In this document: in pieces, positions 5,497-10,168 of the stretch
Numbering within the stretch: position 1 is the stretch's first letter
Layout of the letters: every line of letters begins with the position of its first letter
From: JAITWN01 sp964546765
GTDB taxonomy: Bacteria > Pseudomonadota > Gammaproteobacteria > SZUA-140
Assembly: GCA_964546765.1 (NCBI GenBank)
Contig: CAZJKV010000078.1
Location: 1 to 10,168 of the forward strand
Direction: 5' to 3'
Length of the DNA: 10,168 bases
Notes under the pieces: generated by a model
The model's input: only the letters and a program-made list of their open reading frames with translations
The model's database searches: none
Told to the model about the DNA's origin: nothing
Position numbers and translations under genes: made by a program

Positions 5497-6453
5497 ATGC
5501 GGATTATTCTGACCACGACAGTATTGCTGATCACCTGCGCCGCCGTGAATGCGGCCGGGGAGCAGAACGGCGCCCGGATCTTTGCGACGGTCGGTGGTGT
5601 GGCGATTCCGGTCGAGGAGCTGGACGCGAATTTCCACGCGGGCGTGCGCCAGCGCTTCTACCACGGCAGCGTACCGAAGGAGCAACTGGCGGAGTTCCGC
5701 CGTGAAGTCGGGGGCGAGATCATCGACCGCATCCTGCTGCTCCAGGAGGGTGAGCGCAGGGAGATCAAACCCGACATGGACTGGGTCGACGGACAGTTAC
5801 AGGCGCTGGCCGGCCGTATCGAGGCCAGTGCGGATCCCCGTACGTCCCGCAAGATCGTCCGTGAGCAGTTGCTCGGTGACAGCGTGATACGCCAGCTGAA
5901 GGCGCAGGTCGAGGACATCCCCGAACCCGGAGAGCGACAGCTTCGGGCGTGGTACGGTGAGCATCCCGACAAGTTCACGACCCCCGAGCGCCTGCGGTTG
6001 TCGATGATCCTGCTGAAGGTCGAGCCATGGGCCGGCGGCGATGCCTGGGAGGCCGCGTATAACGAGGCGGGGCGCATCATCGCGCGTGTGCGCGACGGCG
6101 GCGACTTCGCGGAACTGGCCCGCCTGCACTCCGCTGACGGTTCGGCGGCCCAGGGCGGCGACCTCGGATACGTGCACGCGGGCATGCTGGCGCCGGAGGC
6201 GCAGCAGGTCGTGGATGCATTGTCGCCCGGCGAGATCTCCGGGCCGGTACAACTGTTGCAGGGCTTTGCGGTTTTCCGGCTTGAGGAGCGGGCCGCGCCG
6301 CGGCTGAACGAATTCGAGCGGGTGGCCGAGCGGGCACGCGGCCTGCTTCACCGCGAGTTGCAGGAGCGGGCGCGCGAGCGCTTGCTCGAAGAACTGCGCG
6401 CAAATACAACAATAGAAATAAACGAGTCGGTGCTGGCGACGGACGGCCGATGA
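5497..6453 (+). CDS. Periplasmic SurA/PpiC-type peptidyl-prolyl isomerase-like chaperone
   Basis: A 318-residue exported protein: signal peptide to about Ala19, a SurA_N/PrsA-like helical domain (about 27-145), then a parvulin (PpiC) domain (about 163-265). The parvulin domain is shown by LRLSMILLKV, GGDFAELARLHSADGSAAQGGDLGYVHAGML and ALSPGEISGPVQLLQGFAVFRLEER. A charged helical tail follows. The two histidines usually found in active parvulins (S-H-I-L and G-Y/F-H) are Met170 and Ala258 here, so isomerase activity may be lost and holdase/chaperone function kept. It lies 83 bases after the tetrahaem cytochrome and 18 before the beta-barrel gene, which suggests a dedicated folding factor for one or both. 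The ribosome site is weak. PpiC-domain genes are, as I recall, recurrent neighbours of Geobacter multihaem cytochromes. Confidence 0.88.
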   Translation: MRIILTTTVLLITCAAVNAAGEQNGARIFATVGGVAIPVEELDANFHAGVRQRFYHGSVPKEQLAEFRREVGGEIIDRILLLQEGERREIKPDMDWVDGQLQALAGRIEASADPRTSRKIVREQLLGDSVIRQLKAQVEDIPEPGERQLRAWYGEHPDKFTTPERLRLSMILLKVEPWAGGDAWEAAYNEAGRIIARVRDGGDFAELARLHSADGSAAQGGDLGYVHAGMLAPEAQQVVDALSPGEISGPVQLLQGFAVFRLEERAAPRLNEFERVAERARGLLHRELQERARERLLEELRANTTIEINESVLATDGR

Positions 6454-6471
6454 AGCGGGGTAAGTGCATTC

Positions 6472-8217
6472 ATGCTGGTGGGGAAACCTGATCTCAGGCG
6501 CCTGATGCCGGGGTTGATCGCCGCGCTGTGGGTCGCCCAGCCCGCGGCGTTCGAGCTCGTCGACGTGTCCGGCAGCGCCGGCTATACCTACCGCGCGATC
6601 ATCGGCAGCACCAGCAGCGACGCCAGCAGTAACCAGTTGCGGGGCGCGGTCAATGCGCAAAGCTATCTCTGGCAGCCCTGGTTCGCGACGCTCACCGCCG
6701 GTCTCCGGTTTACGCAGGACGCCACCAACTACGAGGGGGCCGGGACCTCGACCAACACCTCGATACTCACCGGTGACTTCGACCTCAACGTCCTCTCCCA
6801 GAGCAAAACGCCGTTCTCGCTGACGTACCAGACCAGCGACAGTCGCGTCGACACCGTGTCTCTGCCGAACACCGTGACCACGCTCGGTGGCCGGGAGTTC
6901 ACGACCCGGCGGCTCGCGCTGCGCCAGTCATATTTCAACGACCGGGGCGACCGCTTCCTGGGGCGCTACGACCGCAACACCTGGGAGACACGCGGCGGCG
7001 AGGACTATCTCGACCAGCTCGTCGGCCTCGAGATGAACGTGCGGCGTCCGCGGCATACGCTGAGCGCGAAGACCACCTACCAGGAGATCGAGCGCAATGT
7101 GCTCGACCAGCGGACCGACAACTTCGTCGTCAATGTCGATCATTACTACCATCCGCACCGCGCGTTCCGCGTCGATTCGATGCTCAGTCACTTCGATTCC
7201 GAGAGCGCCTCGACACAGCCGCTGAACAGTACGAACCTCGGTGACAGCACGATGGATTTGACGCAGCTGTCCAGCTTCATGTTCTACCGACCGCTCGACC
7301 GGCCCCTGTCGCTGAGCGCAGGCGTCCGTGTCTTCAATCTCAATGCCGAGAACGCCGGCAACCAGCTCGAGCAGACCAGCGTCAGCGGGATGAGCGGCCT
7401 GTTCTACCAGATGACCAAGAACCTGCGCCTCGACGCGAACGTCGAAGGCACGGTCATCGACAACGACGAGCGCACGCAATCCTCGCGCCAGCGGGTCGGG
7501 GCCCTGTACCAGTCCGACCTGCGCGAGATCTTCGCGCGGATGACCTGGAACTGGTACACCTCGGCCTCGGTCCAGCACCAGGACCTGAACGAGGTAGACA
7601 TCCTCACCTCGACACTGCGCATCGGCCATGACGCCCAACGCCTGTGGCTGACCCAGGGGCGCGGGACGTTCCGGCTCAGCCTGAGCCAGTCGGTGAGCGG
7701 GATAGAGCAGTCCGGAGACGCAGATCTCGGCACGCAGCGCATCGACCATTCCGGCAGTTTCTCGTGGGACCGTTACAGCGAGGGCGCTACGACGATGTTC
7801 CAGGTCACGCTGTCAGATTCCCGCGGTTACGGCGACCAGGAGGACGAACAGCAGTTCGCCAATATCCAGTTCATGCGGACCCAGACGCTCAGCCTGCGCA
7901 GCCAGTTATCCGGCAATCTGACCGTCCAGTACGTGCGCCGGGACTTCATTGGAATGCGCGATGATGATACAGTAGCCGCTACCGGGCAGGTGAATTTCCA
8001 GCACATGGACCTGTTCAATATCGCCCAGTTGCGATTCCACTCTGATTTGCGCATTTCGCACGCAGCGATGGACGAGGGGCTCGATCGCGCCGAGTGGGAA
8101 AACAGACTGAGTTACGCCATCGGCTTGCTGGACACCAGCGCGAGCTGGCGTTACATCAATCTGGATAATGAAGAAAAATACAGCCTTGTGTATTTCCAGG
8201 TTAACCGGCGCTTCTGA
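6472..8217 (+). CDS. Outer-membrane beta-barrel protein, candidate cytochrome-conduit porin
   Basis: A 581-residue protein with an N-terminal signal (basic LRR then PGLIAALWVAQPAA, cleavage near residue 26). Amphipathic beta strands run throughout, and the C-terminus YFQVNRRF has the terminal Phe of BAM substrates. It has no cysteine, so it binds no haem itself and lacks the N-terminal CxxC seen in MtrB. The length suits a large barrel, possibly over 20 strands, comparable to barrels that enclose periplasmic cytochromes (MtrB, PioB, Geobacter OmbB/ExtB). I recognise no specific family; PEP-CTERM-associated or other uncharacterised barrels are alternatives. It starts 18 bases after the chaperone gene and is followed 66 bases on by two periplasmic cytochromes. 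That context is the main support for a conduit role. Later starts (ATG 6505) would shorten the signal peptide. Confidence 0.8.
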   Translation: MLVGKPDLRRLMPGLIAALWVAQPAAFELVDVSGSAGYTYRAIIGSTSSDASSNQLRGAVNAQSYLWQPWFATLTAGLRFTQDATNYEGAGTSTNTSILTGDFDLNVLSQSKTPFSLTYQTSDSRVDTVSLPNTVTTLGGREFTTRRLALRQSYFNDRGDRFLGRYDRNTWETRGGEDYLDQLVGLEMNVRRPRHTLSAKTTYQEIERNVLDQRTDNFVVNVDHYYHPHRAFRVDSMLSHFDSESASTQPLNSTNLGDSTMDLTQLSSFMFYRPLDRPLSLSAGVRVFNLNAENAGNQLEQTSVSGMSGLFYQMTKNLRLDANVEGTVIDNDERTQSSRQRVGALYQSDLREIFARMTWNWYTSASVQHQDLNEVDILTSTLRIGHDAQRLWLTQGRGTFRLSLSQSVSGIEQSGDADLGTQRIDHSGSFSWDRYSEGATTMFQVTLSDSRGYGDQEDEQQFANIQFMRTQTLSLRSQLSGNLTVQYVRRDFIGMRDDDTVAATGQVNFQHMDLFNIAQLRFHSDLRISHAAMDEGLDRAEWENRLSYAIGLLDTSASWRYINLDNEEKYSLVYFQVNRRF

Positions 8218-8268
8218 CTGCCAGCGCCGGCGCCGCCCGGGACGATAACAATAACCTGTTTATCCATT

Positions 8269-8277
8269 GAGGAGAGG
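8269..8277 (+). promoter_or_regulatory. Strong ribosome-binding site of the first c7-type cytochrome
   Basis: GAGGAGAGG lies six bases before the ATG at 8284, the strongest Shine-Dalgarno in the cytochrome cluster. It fixes the start and suggests higher translation of this carrier than of the barrel, whose site is weak. Confidence 0.75.
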
Positions 8278-8283
8278 TTAGTC

Positions 8284-8739
8284 ATGTCACCAAATATCGC
8301 GCGGAATCCTGTCCGCTTCTCGCTGATTGCGGGGCTTATGGTAGGCCTCTGGATGTGGGCCGCGGCGCCGGGTACGGCGCATGCCGAATACGGAGACGTC
8401 GTCATCAACAACTTCGCCGACGCTGCCGACATGCGGCCTGTCGTGTTTCCGCATTGGTTCCACCGGGTACGTTTCCGCTGCAAGGTCTGCCATGCCGATC
8501 TCGGCTTCGAGTTCAAGGCCGGCGGCAACAAGATCACGATGGCGAAGATCATCGACGGCCAGTTCTGCGGCGCATGCCACAACGGCGAGATCGCCTGGTC
8601 GGTCGAGAACTGCGCGATGTGTCATTCCGGCATCCCGGGCACGCCGACCCATATCCACGGCAGCACCGTGCAGCGCCTGGTCGCGCCGGCGCACCGGCCG
8701 CTGGACCCCGCGGCGACCGCCGGCCAGCAGCCTCGGTAA
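8284..8739 (+). CDS. Periplasmic c7-type trihaem cytochrome
   Basis: A 151-residue protein with a signal peptide (residues 1-34, cleaved after AHA) and three haem motifs: CKVCH (66-70), CGACH (95-99) and CAMCH (110-114). The FPHWFHRVRFRCKVCH arrangement (His57, His60, then haem 1) is the class III cytochrome c3/c7 hallmark. The core, from GDVVINNF to the third haem, matches the c(7)-type trihaem domain described for Geobacter-like bacteria. His123, His125 and His137 are further possible ligands. Small soluble c7 proteins shuttle electrons across the periplasm. It lies directly after the beta-barrel gene and 24 bases before a second trihaem cytochrome starts, so they are one transcription unit. 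Confidence 0.95.
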   Translation: MSPNIARNPVRFSLIAGLMVGLWMWAAAPGTAHAEYGDVVINNFADAADMRPVVFPHWFHRVRFRCKVCHADLGFEFKAGGNKITMAKIIDGQFCGACHNGEIAWSVENCAMCHSGIPGTPTHIHGSTVQRLVAPAHRPLDPAATAGQQPR

Positions 8740-8750
8740 TGATGGATGGG

Positions 8751-8755
8751 AAGGA
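8751..8755 (+). promoter_or_regulatory. Ribosome-binding site that decides the start of the second c7-type cytochrome
   Basis: AAGGA is eight bases before the ATG at 8764. The in-frame ATG at 8746 has no such site and would place GRKKI before an otherwise complete signal peptide. I therefore take 8764 as the start. Confidence 0.7.
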
Positions 8756-8763
8756 AAAAGATC

Positions 8764-9429
8764 ATGAAGATATTCAAGAACATAGCTCTTACAACCGGTG
8801 GAATTGCCGCCGCACTGGTGTTGGTGTTCGCGTGGCAGGGACAGGCAGCGGTCGCCGCTTCGGGCGAGCCCCTGGTCGTTGCCCAGGCGGGCGACGCCAA
8901 TGTATTCAACCGTAACCTGCGCAAGCAGATTGTGAACCCGGCGCCGCCGGAAACCGGCATCCACGATCCGAACAACGAGGCGACCCATCGCCTGCAGCCG
9001 CCGAAAGAGGCCTACCAAGGCCTGCCGAGGACAAACTTCGGCAATCACGTCGACTGGGTCAAGGCGATCGACGAAAAGCTGCTGCGCCCGCGCTGGGACC
9101 GGGTGGACTCCTCCGAGGAGCCGTTCGTCATGGACCTCGATATCCATCGCCCGGTCAGGGCGTCGGTCCCGGATGTCATATTCCCGCACCGCCAGCATAC
9201 CGAATGGCTGTTCTGCTCGAACTGTCACCCGCGCATCTTCACGCCGCAGCGACTTTCGAACCAGATCAGCATGTCCGCGATCCTGCTCGGCGAGAAGTGC
9301 GGCGTGTGTCACGGCAAGGTGGCGTTCCCGATCAACATCAATACCTGCACGAAGTGCCACTCGAGGCCCAAACCGGATGACTGGTCGCCGCCCCTCAGTG
9401 AGGCGACGCTGAACAATCCATGGAGGTAG
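8764..9429 (+). CDS. Exported trihaem c7-type cytochrome with N-terminal extension
   Basis: 221 residues from the ATG at 8764. The signal peptide is cleaved near residue 31 (AVA). A roughly 110-residue haem-free region rich in Pro, Asn and charged residues follows. The trihaem domain comes last: CSNCH (151-155), CGVCH (179-183) and CTKCH (195-199). FPHRQHTEWLFCSNCH (His142, His145, five residues, haem 1) repeats exactly the His-His-haem spacing of the preceding gene, and the haem-to-haem distances are nearly equal (28 and 16 against 29 and 15). The two are therefore tandem paralogues, this one carrying an extension that could dock a partner such as the barrel or the tetrahaem protein. The start at 8764 is preferred over 8746 because of the AAGGA site. 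Confidence 0.93.
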   Translation: MKIFKNIALTTGGIAAALVLVFAWQGQAAVAASGEPLVVAQAGDANVFNRNLRKQIVNPAPPETGIHDPNNEATHRLQPPKEAYQGLPRTNFGNHVDWVKAIDEKLLRPRWDRVDSSEEPFVMDLDIHRPVRASVPDVIFPHRQHTEWLFCSNCHPRIFTPQRLSNQISMSAILLGEKCGVCHGKVAFPININTCTKCHSRPKPDDWSPPLSEATLNNPWR

Positions 9430-9487
9430 GACGACGACGTCCGGGCGGCCGTTTCGCCGGCGCCGGCTAGCGAGGGAAGCGATACCA

Positions 9488-10168
9488 ATGCGAAGTTTTT
9501 TCGCTTGGCTGTTGTCGGCGGGCCTGGCGGTGCTGCTGTCGGCCTGCGCGACCATAGGAGAGGATGTGTCACAGACCGCACGTGTCGTCGAGGTCGAGTC
9601 AAGCGTCGAAGAGACCAGCGGGCCTCTTCCCGACGCCGCCCCGGCCGCGCCTGCGGGCGTGGTCGAGGTAATACCGCTGCAGCAGGCGAGTCCCGAGGCG
9701 CCGCCGGCCGCGACCGCAGAGGCCCGGGCGCCTGCTCCGGCCGACGTCCCTGCATCTCCGTTTGAATTCAACGTCTCGGAGGCGGAAAAGGACCGGACCC
9801 ACCCCAGCTTCGGCGTCGGTCATACCCGGGGCTTCGTCGTCAACGGCGAGCAGGGCAAGGCGCTCGTTGCCGTACGCGGCAAGACCCATACCTTCGATGT
9901 CGATACCGGCATCATGCATGATTTCTACCTGTCCACCAGCCCGGTCGGCTGGGGCGCCGCCGCGTGGACCGATGGCGTCAGCGGCCAGTTCATCTACCAG
10001 GGCCGGGTGACGTTCACGCCGACGGCGGATACGCCCGGCCTGCTGTATTACCAGTGCCGCAATCACCGCAACATGGGCGGGGAGATCCACGTCGTCGACG
10101 CGGCGGATGAAGAACGTGTGCGGGCCGAACTTGCGTCCGCGCGCGCCGTGGCGGCGCCTGGCGAGGTC
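9488..10168 (+). CDS. Lipoprotein with cupredoxin-like domain, 3' end beyond window
   Basis: The frame is open from ATG 9488 (ribosome site GAGGGAAG at 9472-9479) to the window edge: 227 residues without a stop. LLSAC forms a lipobox with Cys20. Ala follows it rather than Asp, which favours outer-membrane sorting. An Ala/Pro/Glu-rich linker (21-91) leads to a beta-rich domain (about 108-203). Its RGKTHTFDVD, GIMHDFYLSTS and GLLYYQCRNHRNMGGEIHV segments resemble a widespread bacterial cupredoxin-like domain. Likely type 1 copper ligands are His144, Cys190, His193 and Met196 (C-x2-H-x2-M). It would act as a one-electron carrier tethered to the membrane. It follows the second trihaem cytochrome by 58 bases on the same strand. 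Whether further domains follow is unknown. Confidence 0.85.
   Translation, partial: MRSFFAWLLSAGLAVLLSACATIGEDVSQTARVVEVESSVEETSGPLPDAAPAAPAGVVEVIPLQQASPEAPPAATAEARAPAPADVPASPFEFNVSEAEKDRTHPSFGVGHTRGFVVNGEQGKALVAVRGKTHTFDVDTGIMHDFYLSTSPVGWGAAAWTDGVSGQFIYQGRVTFTPTADTPGLLYYQCRNHRNMGGEIHVVDAADEERVRAELASARAVAAPGEV

Noticed and set aside
8287..9771. 494-residue minus-strand ORF spanning the two trihaem cytochromes and the start of the lipoprotein
   Set aside because: It is antisense to three genes with clear haem, signal-peptide and lipobox motifs. Its own sequence is Arg/Ala/Val-rich without a recognisable domain, as expected for GC-rich shadow frames.

Overview
The window looks like a chromosomal segment of a GC-rich gammaproteobacterium. 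L13 and S9 read closest to gammaproteobacterial versions, and there are several Gram-negative outer-membrane proteins and a cluster of multihaem c-type cytochromes. This suggests a respiratory, possibly metal- or sulfur-transforming, free-living lifestyle. I cannot name the species from sequence alone.

Layout. (1) Positions 1-387, minus strand: the 5' part of a GlcF-like iron-sulfur protein running off the left edge. It is divergent from (2) a 101-residue thioredoxin-fold [2Fe-2S] ferredoxin at 454-759. (3) A housekeeping block: a sigma70-like promoter (778-806), rplM (L13), rpsI (S9) and a tRNA-Gln(CTG), probably read as one unit. (4) A 354-base non-coding stretch (1829-2182). It holds a perfect 26-bp inverted repeat, probably a mobile REP/MITE-like element, and then an AT-rich porin control region with direct repeats and a promoter. 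(5) Two unrelated outer-membrane porins (2183-3166 and 3309-4427), separated by a strong intrinsic terminator. (6) From 4574 to the right edge, six co-directional genes for exported proteins: a tetrahaem cytochrome, a SurA/PpiC-type periplasmic chaperone, a cysteine-free 581-residue outer-membrane beta-barrel, two tandem trihaem c7-type cytochromes and a lipoprotein with a cupredoxin domain, cut by the window end.

How the genes may work together. Region 6 has the parts expected of a trans-outer-membrane electron conduit: periplasmic trihaem carriers, a barrel that could house a haem wire, a secreted tetrahaem cytochrome whose last haem sits at the very C-terminus, a dedicated folding factor and a membrane-anchored copper protein. 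The barrel shows no recognisable MtrB/PioB signature, and a cupredoxin would be an unusual member. I regard this as the most interesting system in the window: a candidate extracellular electron transfer or cytochrome-filament locus. That role is inferred from gene content and motifs. None of it is proven by the sequence.
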